This document shows positions 42,575 through 51,470 of a DNA stretch of 64,000 nt, piece after piece. The notes beneath the pieces are model-generated. The model was not told the DNA's origin. It was given only the letters and a program-made list of their open reading frames with translations, and did not search any database. Location: assembly GCA_016935985.1 (NCBI GenBank), contig JAFGPW010000001.1:62001-126000 (forward strand), given 5' to 3'. A program made the translations under genes and the position numbers. The first letter of the stretch is position 1, and every line of letters starts with the position of its first letter. Source of the stretch: Candidatus Woesearchaeota archaeon (GTDB lineage: Archaea > Nanobdellota > Nanobdellia > Woesearchaeales > JAFGPW01).

Positions 42575-43431
42575 ATGAGCTTATCCTTGAACAGGTAGGC
42601 GTAGAAGAGCCCGAGCCGCCAGCCGATCCCCTCGACGAGATGGTAGGGGAAGCCGGCGTCGAGCCGCACGAGGTCTCCAGCGAGCCCCATGCAGAACGCC
42701 AGATGATTCTTCCAGTCAGGCACGTCGAAAAGAGCGGGATCGAACGTGTATGACTTCATGAGCATCATGTTCAGTTCCCCTCGCAGCACAATCTTCCTGA
42801 AGAAGGCCAGGGCGCTCTCCGGATGATGGTGGGCGACGTACACCTCGATAAGGAGAGGCAGGTGCCCCTTCAGCCTGAGCCGGACATCGAGCTCGGTGTC
42901 GTTGACGTAATAGGCATCCGGGCTCGTGAACCCGACCTCCTCGAGAACCGACCGCCTGATGGCGAAATTTGCAGTGTCGAGAAGACCCACCTTGCCGTCG
43001 ATTGACCGCCTTCTGGAGCGCCCGTGTTCCTCATTCTCTATCCTCGCGGTCCAGTAATTGCGGCACGCCGCCTTCTTGAGGCCCTGGACCGCGACGGCCT
43101 TGCCCTCCCGTATCGGCGCGGCCATCCGTGCGATCCAGTCGCCTGGCACGATGCAGTCCGAGTCGGTCATGAGGAGAATCTCCCCCCGCGAGGCTAGCTC
43201 GCCCGTGCGCCGGGCGGCCCCGGGACCGCGTCTCGGTTCGGAGAGGCAGATGAGGTTCCCGTGCCGCTTCTGGAAGCGTCGCACGATGCGGAGCGTGCCG
43301 TCGGATGAGCCGTTGTCGACGAGGACGACCTCGTAGTCCCGGAAGGTCTGGTTGAGGACCGAATCGAGGCAGGGCCCGAGCGTCCGCTCCCGGTTGAAGA
43401 CAGGGATGATCACCGACACCTCAGGCGTCAT
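42571..43431 (-). CDS. Family 2 glycosyltransferase
   Basis: 286 residues from ATG 43431 behind CAAGGAG; the track ORF starts 32 residues earlier with no homology. VSVIIPVFNRERTLGPCLDS, VVLVDNGSSDGTLRIV, GPGAARRTGELASRGEILLM and metal motif TDSDC are classic GT2 features; YYVNDTELDVRLRLKGH is the acceptor-side region and the end is hydrophobic. Box ATTTATAAAT lies about 60 bases upstream. First gene of the minus-strand GT2-rSAM pair. Confidence 0.9.
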   Translation of the reverse strand: MTPEVSVIIPVFNRERTLGPCLDSVLNQTFRDYEVVLVDNGSSDGTLRIVRRFQKRHGNLICLSEPRRGPGAARRTGELASRGEILLMTDSDCIVPGDWIARMAAPIREGKAVAVQGLKKAACRNYWTARIENEEHGRSRRRSIDGKVGLLDTANFAIRRSVLEEVGFTSPDAYYVNDTELDVRLRLKGHLPLLIEVYVAHHHPESALAFFRKIVLRGELNMMLMKSYTFDPALFDVPDWKNHLAFCMGLAGDLVRLDAGFPYHLVEGIGWRLGLFYAYLFKDKLI

Positions 43432-43592
43432 CGTGCGGTCTCCTTGACCTGCGTCTCTGTCATGCATCGGCATGTGCCAAGCAGCATCATTTATAAATCT
43501 TGCTGGGTTTTTTATAGAGCGGATCATGGCGTCGCTCGCCGACGAGTGAGGGACCAGAGGTTTTTTATATTCCTATTTTCCCTGGATTTCTG

Positions 43593-44369
43593 ATGGTGAT
43601 CGCGAAGCGTACGATCATGAACCGCGACGGCAGGCGCATCGCCGTCGTCATCGAGCGGAGCACTCCCCAGAACGGCCTCGCGTTCGTGATGCATGGCCTC
43701 GGCGGCTTCAAGGAGCAGCCGCACGTCCGCGCCTTCTGCGAATCGTTCCTTGAGAGCGGATTTACGGTCGTCTCGTTCGACGCCTGCTGCACGCTCGGCG
43801 AGAGCGGCGGCAGGTATGAGGACGCGACCATCACCAATTACCATGCCGATCTCGAGGACGTCATCGCCTGGGCGAAGGGCCAGAGGTGGTACCAGGAGCC
43901 GTTCTGGCTCTGCGGCCACAGCCTCGGCGGCATAAGCGTCATCCTCTATGCCGAGGAGCATCCGGAGAAGGTCGCGGCGCTCGCGCCGATATCGACCGTC
44001 GTCTCGGGGAAGCTCAGCCTCGAGCACCATACGAAGGAGGGGCTCGAGGAATGGGAGCGGACCGGATGGCTCGAGAAGCCGAGCACCTCGAAGCCGGGCA
44101 TCATGAAACGGCTTCCGTGGTCCCACCTGCAGGACCGGCTGCTGTATGATATCCTCCCTGAGGCCGGCCGGCTCACCATGCCGGTGCTCCTCATCGTCGG
44201 CGAGAAGGACGAGTCGACGCCGCCGCGGCACCAGCGGCTGCTCTACGACGCGCTCCCGGGGAAGAGGGAGCTCCACATCATCAAGGGAGCGCCGCACACC
44301 TTCAGGGAGCCTCGCCACATCGCGGAAGTGAAAAAGATATTTAAGGATTGGATCGCACGTACCGCCTAG
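43593..44369 (+). CDS. Alpha/beta hydrolase
   Basis: 258 residues. Oxyanion region VMHGLGGFKE, nucleophile elbow GHSLGG with Ser110, acid in VGEKDEST and His in GAPHTF near the end form a full catalytic triad. Family includes acyl esterases and thioesterases; substrate unknown. Starts about 28 bases after GGTTTTTTATATTCC and precedes a membrane gene by 9 bases. Confidence 0.9.
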   Translation: MVIAKRTIMNRDGRRIAVVIERSTPQNGLAFVMHGLGGFKEQPHVRAFCESFLESGFTVVSFDACCTLGESGGRYEDATITNYHADLEDVIAWAKGQRWYQEPFWLCGHSLGGISVILYAEEHPEKVAALAPISTVVSGKLSLEHHTKEGLEEWERTGWLEKPSTSKPGIMKRLPWSHLQDRLLYDILPEAGRLTMPVLLIVGEKDESTPPRHQRLLYDALPGKRELHIIKGAPHTFREPRHIAEVKKIFKDWIARTA

Positions 44370-44378
44370 GCTGCACCG

Positions 44379-45425
44379 ATGGGATATATCGATTCTATCC
44401 GGAGCGTCATCCGACTTGCTGAGAGCTATGAGCATATCCTCAAGGTGAAGGATGAGCTCGCGAAGCAGGGCGATGCCAAGAGGCTCTATTCCTTCATCCG
44501 TGACAAGGAGTTCTATGCATTGAAGGATTTCCTCACAGAAGCGAAACGCATCCATGAAAGCCGCTCGAGGATCGAACAGTTCATCCGACTGCTCACCCGG
44601 AAGCTCCCGTTCCTGGAACGTCAGCAGGACAAGGGCTCATTCCACCATATCCTTCGGAGCTTCGACACCACGTATCCCCGTTTCTTCGCTGTCTACAACA
44701 GGCTCCGCCAGCAGCTCGGGATGCTCCGCAACAACGACCTCGTGGGTTTCCTGAAGCTCTACGACGACCAGAGGAGGGAGCTTGACGCGATAGCCAAGGA
44801 GAACCGGAACCTCGATCCGCAAAGGCTGTATCAACGGATCCGCCGCTTCGCCGGCAGCTTCTCGCGCGATGCGAAGTCCCTGCCCGAACGGGTGCACGGC
44901 GGCTTCTCACCCGTGTTCGCACGAGGCTACCTCATGATGATGATAATCCTCATCCTCCTGTCGGTCGGTCTCGGTTTTTCCCAGGAGCGTCCGAAGAACG
45001 CAGCCTATCTCATGGACGCCATCAAGGCCACCATGACCCATGAGAACCTCACCCCAGGATCGAGCTCGTATGACACCTACTACAGGGTATACGGCGGCGC
45101 GGGGATCGAGATCACCGACCTCAGGAAGGACCGGGTGCCTGACCAGGTCGACATATACCTCAATGAGGACTCGCTCGCCTCGTTCAGGACGACTGAGAAC
45201 AGCTACTTCGATATGAGCGTCGACGGCGACTCGGTCATCATCGCTGAGGTGACCGCGCAGCCCATGAAGGGCGGCGGCTGGAAGGAGATACGGTACGGCG
45301 AGCGGACACCGACCGGACGGACGATGGTCAACAGGGAGCGGACGAACCGGTGGGTCCGCGTCCTCTCAGACGCAGAAACACGAAAGGTCTGCGAAAGAAT
45401 CAACGAATGGATATTCTCGAGGTGA
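44379..45425 (+). CDS. Membrane-anchored helical protein, unknown
   Basis: 348 residues: about 185 residues of soluble helix (YEHILKVKDELAKQGDAKRL), one membrane span (GYLMMMIILILLSVGLGF), then about 140 residues of mixed beta structure (YYRVYGGAGIEITDLRKDRV). If the N-terminus is cytosolic, the last part is outside. No family recognised. Probably in a unit with the hydrolase and the following CBS gene, since gaps are 6-9 bases. Confidence 0.72.
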   Translation: MGYIDSIRSVIRLAESYEHILKVKDELAKQGDAKRLYSFIRDKEFYALKDFLTEAKRIHESRSRIEQFIRLLTRKLPFLERQQDKGSFHHILRSFDTTYPRFFAVYNRLRQQLGMLRNNDLVGFLKLYDDQRRELDAIAKENRNLDPQRLYQRIRRFAGSFSRDAKSLPERVHGGFSPVFARGYLMMMIILILLSVGLGFSQERPKNAAYLMDAIKATMTHENLTPGSSSYDTYYRVYGGAGIEITDLRKDRVPDQVDIYLNEDSLASFRTTENSYFDMSVDGDSVIIAEVTAQPMKGGGWKEIRYGERTPTGRTMVNRERTNRWVRVLSDAETRKVCERINEWIFSR

Positions 45426-45431
45426 ACCGTC

Positions 45432-46382
45432 ATGGAACCGCTGACCGTCAAGGATTGGATGAGCAAGAACGTCATCGGCGTGGTGCAGGACGCGCCGGTC
45501 TCAGACGCCGCGAAGCTGATGACGAGCCATAGGATCGGCGCGCTCGTCGTCTTCAACCGGAAGGACGAGTCGTTCTTCTTCAAGCGCAGGACCTGCGGCA
45601 TCATCACCGACACGGACATCGTGCGCAAGGTGGTCGGCAAGGGCCAGAGCCCGGATAATCTCACGGTCAAGGATGTCATGACGACAGGTCTCATCACCGG
45701 CTCGCCGGATGACACCATCCAGTCGATCGGCCAGCGCATGATCGACGCGAACATCAAGCGCATCCTCATCGTCTCGGGCGACAAGACGCTCGCCATCGTC
45801 TCGCTCACTGACCTCATCGATTGGCTCGGCCAGGAGCGGAGCAGGATGCGCGAGATGATCTCGGAAGAGGTCGCGACGATCCTGAAGAACCGCTACGCGA
45901 GCGGCGAGCAGCTCACGGCGCCGAACGACTACCAGAACGCGGCGAACTGGATGACGACGAGCGTGGTGTCGATACGGGCGACGGCTTCGGCGTATGACGC
46001 CGCGCAGCTCATCGCCGAGCGCTACATCGGCGCGGTCCCGGTGGTGTCGGAGACCGGCGTCGACGGCATCGTGACGATCACCGACATCGTGCGCCGGCTC
46101 GTCGCGCAGGGGCTCGACCCGCAGAACACGAGCGTCGCGCAGGTCATGTCGACCCCGGCGATCTGCGTCGGCGCGGAGGCGAGCCTGCCCGATGTGCTGG
46201 AGACGCTCGGCAGGAACCGCATCAAGCATGTCCCGGTTCTCGACCAGGCAGGGCATATGGTCGGCATCATCTCGCACAAGAACGCGATCCAGGTTATCCT
46301 GCGGACCGGGATGGTGCATTATCTCGGCAAGCTCTCGAAGATGGCGCCCGACCTCGCCGTCTCGCAGGACGACATCCGGTAG
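45432..46382 (+). CDS. Protein with four CBS motifs
   Basis: 316 residues arranged as two CBS pairs. Pair 1 includes GIITDTDIVRKVVG and LAIVSLTDLIDWLG; pair 2 includes GIVTITDIVRRLVA and MVGIISHKNAIQVI. A linker helix of about 25 residues joins the pairs. Such stand-alone modules sense adenylates or SAM. It probably regulates a partner from the same transcript. Confidence 0.87.
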   Translation: MEPLTVKDWMSKNVIGVVQDAPVSDAAKLMTSHRIGALVVFNRKDESFFFKRRTCGIITDTDIVRKVVGKGQSPDNLTVKDVMTTGLITGSPDDTIQSIGQRMIDANIKRILIVSGDKTLAIVSLTDLIDWLGQERSRMREMISEEVATILKNRYASGEQLTAPNDYQNAANWMTTSVVSIRATASAYDAAQLIAERYIGAVPVVSETGVDGIVTITDIVRRLVAQGLDPQNTSVAQVMSTPAICVGAEASLPDVLETLGRNRIKHVPVLDQAGHMVGIISHKNAIQVILRTGMVHYLGKLSKMAPDLAVSQDDIR

Positions 46383-46383
46383 A

Positions 46384-46396
46384 AAGCCTTATAAAC
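46384..46396 (+). promoter_or_regulatory. TATA-like box of rps15
   Basis: AAGCCTTATAAAC lies about 120 bases before the rps15 ATG, leaving a leader of roughly 90 bases, long for this genome. Confidence 0.55.
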
Positions 46397-46428
46397 CCTC
46401 CCTCATTCCCTGGCGCCATATCGATGGA

Positions 46429-46478
46429 TAGGACGGTCCCGGCTGTCCTAGACCGGAGAGAAGCACGCTCTTTTCTCC
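46429..46478 (+). promoter_or_regulatory. Two hairpins in the rps15 leader
   Basis: TAGGAC/GTCCTA (46429-46450) and GGAGAGAAG/CTTTTCTCC (46455-46478, one mismatch) lie between promoter box and the GGAGGT ribosome site. They could be an autoregulatory mRNA structure; not demonstrated. Confidence 0.4.
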
Positions 46479-46511
46479 GCATCGGAAGCATACCAGACGG
46501 AGGTAAGCACC

Positions 46512-46922
46512 ATGCCAACGAAAGCGAAAGTCCAATCCTGGGTCCGCTACAAGCCGAAGGAGGTCGAACTCCTCATCACCAAGCTCGCGCGTGAGGGGAA
46601 GAACGCGGCGGCGATCGGCCTTATCCTGCGGGACACCTATGGCATCCCGAGCACCAGGAAGCTGTGCGGGAAGCAGATCACTGGTATCCTCGCCGAGAAG
46701 AGGCTCGCGAAGCAGATCCCCGACGACCTCAACTCGCTCATCAGGAAGTCCATCCAGCTGCGCAAGCATCTGGAGGGAAACCACAAGGACGTCGACGCCA
46801 CACGAAGCCTCGACGAGACCGAGGCGCGGATCCGCACGCTCGAGCGCTATTTCAAGCGGATCGGCAAGCTCCCGAAGGGCTGGAAGTTCGATCCCAAGCG
46901 CGCCGGCCTCTACATCGAGTAG
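46512..46922 (+). CDS. rps15: 30S ribosomal protein uS15
   Basis: 136 residues. The archaeal N-terminal extension (WVRYKPKEVELLITKLAREG, GLILRDTYGIPSTRKLCGK) precedes the conserved S15 core (LIRKSIQLRKHLEGNHKDVD, EARIRTLERYFKRIGKLPKG). It binds the central domain of 16S rRNA. GGAGGTAAGCACC precedes the ATG. It is followed after 15 bases by the DHH exonuclease gene, an arrangement also known in other archaea. Confidence 0.96.
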   Translation: MPTKAKVQSWVRYKPKEVELLITKLAREGKNAAAIGLILRDTYGIPSTRKLCGKQITGILAEKRLAKQIPDDLNSLIRKSIQLRKHLEGNHKDVDATRSLDETEARIRTLERYFKRIGKLPKGWKFDPKRAGLYIE

Positions 46923-46937
46923 GCAGGGGTGCAGCGC

Positions 46938-48350
46938 ATGGCCGAGGGGTTCCCTGTCCTGGTAGCGGAGGCGGCAGCGGCGTTCCGGAGAGTCGAGCCT
47001 GAACTTGTGGTGCGGATAATTTCCCACCATGACGCGGACGGCATCACGGCAGCCGCGGTCCTCGCCTCGGCGCTCCGGCGCATGGGCCGGCGGTTCGCGG
47101 CGCGCATCGTCCCCCAGCTGACCGAGGAGATTGTAGCGCAGGTCGCGCGGGAACCCTACAACATCATCGTCTTCACCGACCTCGGCACCGGCCAGCTCAG
47201 GATGATCGCTGACAGGCTCGACGGCAAGCGCGTGTTCATCCTCGACCACCATCAGCCTGATGGGAGCGGCTGCCCAGACTGGGTCGTCCACTGCAACCCG
47301 CGGCTCGCCGGCCTCGACGGCGCGAAGGATATCTCGGGCGCAGGGGTCGTCTACCTCTTTGCGAAAGAGCTCGATCCGACCAATACAGGCCTCGCCCACC
47401 TTGCGGTCATCGGCGCGATCGGCGACGTGCAGGACAAGGGCGGTTTCTCGCCGCTCAACAGGACGATGCTCGAGGACGCTATCCGTGCGGGCACGCTCTC
47501 GGTCGAGCGGGGCCCGCGGTTCTTCGGCACCGGCACCCGGCCCCTGCACAAGCTGCTCGAGTTCTCGACCGAACCGTTCATCCCGGGCGTGACCGGCTCC
47601 GAGCGCTCCGCGCTCGCGTTCCTCCGCGAAGCGGGGATCGAGGCGCGGAGCGGCGACCGGTGGCGCTATCTCCACGACCTCTCCGCAGAGGAGACCGGGA
47701 AGCTCGTCCGCGCTATCGTCGGGCTGCTCGGCGAGAGGGGGGGCCAGGAGCAGGTGATGGCAGACCGTTATCTCATCGCCGGCGAAGGGAAAGGGAGCGC
47801 ATTTTCCGACGCGCGCGAGTTCTCGACCGTCCTCAACGCCTGCGGCCGGCTCGGACGGGCCGGCACGGGGATTGGCGCCTGCCTCGGCGATCCGTCGTCG
47901 AAGCGGCGCGCGGCAGAGACGCTCTCCGCGTACAGGCAGGAGCTCATCATGGCGCTCCGGTGGTACGACGCCGCGAAGGGCAGCGGCCGTGTCGTGGCAG
48001 GCGACGGCTACCGCATCATCGACCTGCAGGATGACGCCCGGCACGCGATCGCAGGCACGATCGCCTCCATCGTCTCGCGGGAGCCAGGGCTCCCGAAGGG
48101 GACGTTCGTCGTCGCGATGGCGCGCATAGGCGACGGCACCACCAAGGTATCGATACGCATCGCGGGCAGGACCCGCGACACCGATCTCAAGGAGGTTCTT
48201 GGCGAGATCACGGAGAAGACGGGCGGCGAGGCCGGCGGCCACCGCAACGCCGCGGGCGCCCGCATCAGGACCGCGGACGAGGCTGCGTTCATCGCCGCGG
48301 CGAGGAGCGTGCTCGAACGCGAGGCGATGGAGGAGTCGATAGCTGCCTAG
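46938..48350 (+). CDS. DHH-family RecJ/GAN-like exonuclease
   Basis: 470 residues from ATG 46938 behind AGGGGTG. DHH motifs: RIISHHDADGITAAAVL, VFTDLGTG, FILDHHQPD and GAIGDVQDKG; the C-terminal DHHA1 domain ends with GEAGGHRNAAGARI. Archaeal relatives are RecJ-like nucleases or the GINS-associated nuclease GAN, used in DNA replication, repair or RNA trimming. Which of these it is cannot be decided from sequence here. Confidence 0.9.
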   Translation: MAEGFPVLVAEAAAAFRRVEPELVVRIISHHDADGITAAAVLASALRRMGRRFAARIVPQLTEEIVAQVAREPYNIIVFTDLGTGQLRMIADRLDGKRVFILDHHQPDGSGCPDWVVHCNPRLAGLDGAKDISGAGVVYLFAKELDPTNTGLAHLAVIGAIGDVQDKGGFSPLNRTMLEDAIRAGTLSVERGPRFFGTGTRPLHKLLEFSTEPFIPGVTGSERSALAFLREAGIEARSGDRWRYLHDLSAEETGKLVRAIVGLLGERGGQEQVMADRYLIAGEGKGSAFSDAREFSTVLNACGRLGRAGTGIGACLGDPSSKRRAAETLSAYRQELIMALRWYDAAKGSGRVVAGDGYRIIDLQDDARHAIAGTIASIVSREPGLPKGTFVVAMARIGDGTTKVSIRIAGRTRDTDLKEVLGEITEKTGGEAGGHRNAAGARIRTADEAAFIAAARSVLEREAMEESIAA

Positions 48351-48366
48351 AACCCTTGGGGCACGC

Positions 48367-48645
48367 TCACTTGGAGAGCACGTTCCGGATCTTCTCTATA
48401 TAGTCGGCGACGTCGGTCCCCTTCTTCGTGAGGGTCAGGAGGTTGAGCCGCCCCTGCTTTTGGAAGTTGATCAGCCCTGCCTTCTCCATCTCCTGGAGGA
48501 TCTTGACGACGTGGGAATAGGTGCAGTCGATCTGCTTGGCGAGCGATGACGCATAGATCTCGGATTTGGAGTTCTTGAGGTTGACGAGCATCATGGCAGG
48601 CTTTGCCCTGAAGAAGACATTGAAGATTTTATCCTTCTCCACCAT
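48367..48645 (-). CDS. Small winged-helix regulator
   Basis: 92 residues: VNLKNSKSEIYASSLAKQID, recognition helix YSHVVKILQEMEKAGLINFQ and a KQGRLNLLTLT wing, MarR-like. It converges on the DHH gene. The 227-base AT-rich gap upstream has several TATA-like boxes and an imperfect GACCT/AGGTC inverted repeat near 48728-48749. Confidence 0.8.
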   Translation of the reverse strand: MVEKDKIFNVFFRAKPAMMLVNLKNSKSEIYASSLAKQIDCTYSHVVKILQEMEKAGLINFQKQGRLNLLTLTKKGTDVADYIEKIRNVLSK

Positions 48646-48872
48646 GGAACCCCCAACAACTACGGACCGAAATCAGCCGAAGCTTGATTAAATATATTTA
48701 TATTTTAAGACATATATATCAGAATTGACCTTTTTTGATATATAGGTCCTGAAATGTCGGATACATAGCTTGTATTTAAATGTTTCTGATTTTCCGCGCG
48801 TGACGACACTGCCGGAACATCGCTGAGGGGAGAACAGCACATTTAATATAGGTGAGGGAGGCCGCTTGGCGC

Positions 48873-50753
48873 ATGAGCGCGAGCACGGATGATGTCCTCT
48901 TCCCCTACCCGTCGGTGCGGCAGGCGCAGGACACGCTCCTCCATGCGGTCCGGGACACGCTCGCCTCAGGCGGTGAGCTGATCGCCCATGCGCCCACCGG
49001 ACTCGGCAAGACCGCGGCGGCGATCGGGCCGGCGGTCGCCCGGGCGATCGCTGACGACCTCACGGTCTTCTTCCTGACCTCGCGGCACACCCAGCACGAG
49101 ATCGCGGTCGAGACCCTGCGGGAGATCAGCAGGCGCTATCGCCTCCCGATCGTCGTCTCTGACATCATCGGCAAGCGGTGGATGTGCAGCCAGGAAGGTA
49201 TCGAGCGGCTCTACGCGAACGAGTTCGCCGAGTACTGCAAGGCGGTGCGCGAGGACTACACCTGCGAGTTCTACCAGCGGACGAGGAAGCGCGACGGGAA
49301 ATCGACGCCTGAGGCGCAGGCGCTCGTCGCCGAGCTCGCGAAGGAGATCGTCGGCGTCGAGGATCTCACCCGCCGCTGCCGTGCGCAGGGGTTCTGCCCG
49401 TACGAGGTCGCGATGCTCGTCGCCGCGAAGGCGCGGGTCGTCATCGCCGACTACTATTCGGTGTTCCATCCGCGCATCAGGGAGTCGTTCTTCTCGCGGT
49501 GCGATAAAGAGCTGCCGAGATCGGTCGTCATCGTCGACGAGGCGCACAACCTGCCCGGCAGGATCAGGGACCTCGCGACCGCGCGCCTCTCGAGCGTCAT
49601 GCTCAGGCGCGCGGTCCAGGAGGCGAAGCGATACGGCCATGCCGAAGCGGTGGCAGGCCTCGCGCTCGTCCAGGACGCCCTGCTCGAGCTCTCTGAAGGG
49701 CTCGCGATGGGGAAAGAGCGACTGGTGTCGCGCGAGGGATTCCTGGAGCCGCTCGGCGGGACTGACGGGGCTGCCGCGCTCGCCGACTCGTTCGCCGAGA
49801 TCGGCGATGAGGTACGGAAGGGGAGACGGTCGAGCAGCATCGGCTCGGTTGGCGAGTTCCTTTCCTGCTGGCCAGGGCCTGATGAGGGGTTCGCGCGAAT
49901 CCTCTCGCTCCAGGAGTCCAAGCGCGAGCAGCTGCTCGCGCTCTCCTACCGCTGCCTCGATCCGAGCGTGGTCGCGCAGGCGGTGATCGCCGAGGCGCGC
50001 GCGACGGTCATTATGTCAGGTACCCTCACCCCGCCGGAGATGTACCGCGACCTGCTCGGCTTCCCGGAATCGACCGCCCTGCTCCAGCTCGAGAGCCCGT
50101 TCCCGCACGCCAACCGGCTCAACCTGATCGTGCCGAAGACGACCACCAAGTTCTCGCTGCGCAGCGAGATGCAGTACAAGCGGATGGCAGGGGTGGTGCA
50201 GGAGCTGATAGAAGCCGTGCCGGGCAACATCGCGCTCTTCTTCCCGAGCTACAACCTGCGGGACACGGTGGTCTCGTTCCTGCCGGCGACGATCCGCGAC
50301 CAGCTCGTGGTCGAGCGGCGTGACATGACATCGCAGGAGAAGGCCGGACTTCTGCGCACCTTCAAGGCGGGAAGCACACGCGGGGTTGCGCTCGCCGCCT
50401 GCATCTCAGGCTCGTTCGCCGAGGGGATCGACCTCCCCGGCGATCTCCTCAAGGCGGTGGTGGTGGTCGGCCTGCCGCTCCAGCAGCCGGACCTCGAGAC
50501 CGAGTCACTTATCAGGTACTTCGACCGCAAGTTCGGGAAGGGTTGGGATTATGGGTATATGTTCCCTGCCTTCAACAAGGCATTGCAGGGGGCAGGCAGG
50601 TGCATCAGGAGCGAGACCGATAGGGGGGTCATCGTGTTCCTGGACGAGCGCTATGTCTGGCCGAACTACTTCCGGTGCTTCCCCTTCGACTGGCAGCTCG
50701 AGATCTCCACAGAGTATGTGCTTCGGATCGCCCGCTTCTTCGCCAGCCAGTGA
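48873..50753 (+). CDS. XPD/Rad3-type helicase
   Basis: 626 residues from ATG 48873, about 27 bases after ATTTAATATAGG. Walker A APTGLGKT at residues 41-47, DEAH-box VIVDEAHN near 222, four Cys near 105, 130, 168 and 175 that fit the FeS cluster of this family, and helicase motifs GTLTPPEMYRDLLG, CISGSFAEGIDLPGD and QGAGRCIRSETDRG. 5'-3' DNA helicase for repair; substrate in archaea is not settled. Confidence 0.94.
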   Translation: MSASTDDVLFPYPSVRQAQDTLLHAVRDTLASGGELIAHAPTGLGKTAAAIGPAVARAIADDLTVFFLTSRHTQHEIAVETLREISRRYRLPIVVSDIIGKRWMCSQEGIERLYANEFAEYCKAVREDYTCEFYQRTRKRDGKSTPEAQALVAELAKEIVGVEDLTRRCRAQGFCPYEVAMLVAAKARVVIADYYSVFHPRIRESFFSRCDKELPRSVVIVDEAHNLPGRIRDLATARLSSVMLRRAVQEAKRYGHAEAVAGLALVQDALLELSEGLAMGKERLVSREGFLEPLGGTDGAAALADSFAEIGDEVRKGRRSSSIGSVGEFLSCWPGPDEGFARILSLQESKREQLLALSYRCLDPSVVAQAVIAEARATVIMSGTLTPPEMYRDLLGFPESTALLQLESPFPHANRLNLIVPKTTTKFSLRSEMQYKRMAGVVQELIEAVPGNIALFFPSYNLRDTVVSFLPATIRDQLVVERRDMTSQEKAGLLRTFKAGSTRGVALAACISGSFAEGIDLPGDLLKAVVVVGLPLQQPDLETESLIRYFDRKFGKGWDYGYMFPAFNKALQGAGRCIRSETDRGVIVFLDERYVWPNYFRCFPFDWQLEISTEYVLRIARFFASQ

Positions 50754-50886
50754 AGTATGGCTGATGTGCTGATATTAGCCTATTCTTAAGCATTCTCGAT
50801 TCTCAGCTGTTCTAGACTCGTTTTTCGTCCATTTTGATTATATATATTTGAATAGTATAGGTTATTCTAGTATACGGATTAGTAAC

Positions 50887-50909
50887 ATTTATATACTAGT
50901 ATGCATACT
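50887..50909 (+). promoter_or_regulatory. TATA box with overlapping palindromic operator
   Basis: ATTTATATA (50887-50895) is followed by palindromes ATACTAGTAT (50893-50902) and AGTATGCATACT (50898-50909), which fill the space to the ATG at 50919. A half site CTAGTATAC recurs near 50867. Best read as a repressor site, perhaps for the gene product itself. Confidence 0.55.
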
Positions 50910-50918
50910 TGAAATAAT

Positions 50919-51332
50919 ATGGTTGTCCTATTCGATCAGTTCAACCTTCCAGAAGACATCTTCGAGGTGGTGTTCGCGACCGCCCAGCAGGTGATGGTCG
51001 GCAAGCTCCTCATCAAGGAGATGAAATCGAAGGGAGGCGAGATGGGCAAGACCGAGATGAGCCTCTTCGCCACCAAGCTCCATGAGGGCAAGCTGATCGA
51101 GGAGGTCGACATCGGGCCTGTCAAGAAGAAGGAGAAGGTGCCGGTGTCCTACAACAAGCGGCAGTTCTATGACCGTATCCTCACCCCCATGAAGAGCATG
51201 GGGCTCATCGACTACGACCTGTACAAGAAGACCTACCGGCTTAGCGACAAGTTCAACAAGGAGATGATCAGAATCGGACTGATGTGGGTTCAGGAGCTCC
51301 GGAAGGCACCGCTAGAGGTGCCGAAGGCATGA
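50919..51332 (+). CDS. Winged-helix-like small protein
   Basis: 137 residues. Helix-rich; KTEMSLFATKLHEGKLIEEV, then VSYNKRQFYDRILTPMKSMG as a possible recognition helix, then LYKKTYRLSDKFNKEMI as a wing. Likely DNA-binding and probably autoregulated through the palindromes that overlap its start. Not assigned to a family. Confidence 0.7.
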   Translation: MVVLFDQFNLPEDIFEVVFATAQQVMVGKLLIKEMKSKGGEMGKTEMSLFATKLHEGKLIEEVDIGPVKKKEKVPVSYNKRQFYDRILTPMKSMGLIDYDLYKKTYRLSDKFNKEMIRIGLMWVQELRKAPLEVPKA

Positions 51333-51346
51333 TCAACTGAGGGAAA

Positions 51347-51414
51347 GGCTCCCCGCGGTCCGCATTCTTTCAACAACCACCCCCCAAAACCAAACCCGCA
51401 CTCTGCGGGGAGCC
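51347..51414. repeat. Hairpin 1 of a pair: stem GGCTCCCCGC, conserved C-rich loop
   Basis: GGCTCCCCGC pairs perfectly with GCGGGGAGCC. The loop contains TTCTTTCAACAACCACCCCC and AAAACCAAACCC, a sequence without any G over about 35 bases. The same loop is present in hairpin 2 with a different stem. Confidence 0.75.
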
Positions 51415-51470
51415 CCACCCCTCATTCACCAAGACACGCACGGAAAAAAGCATCACGACTCACGTTCATT

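Noticed and set aside
46389-48242. 617-residue minus-strand ORF
   Set aside because: Antisense to rps15 and the DHH exonuclease, both firmly supported.
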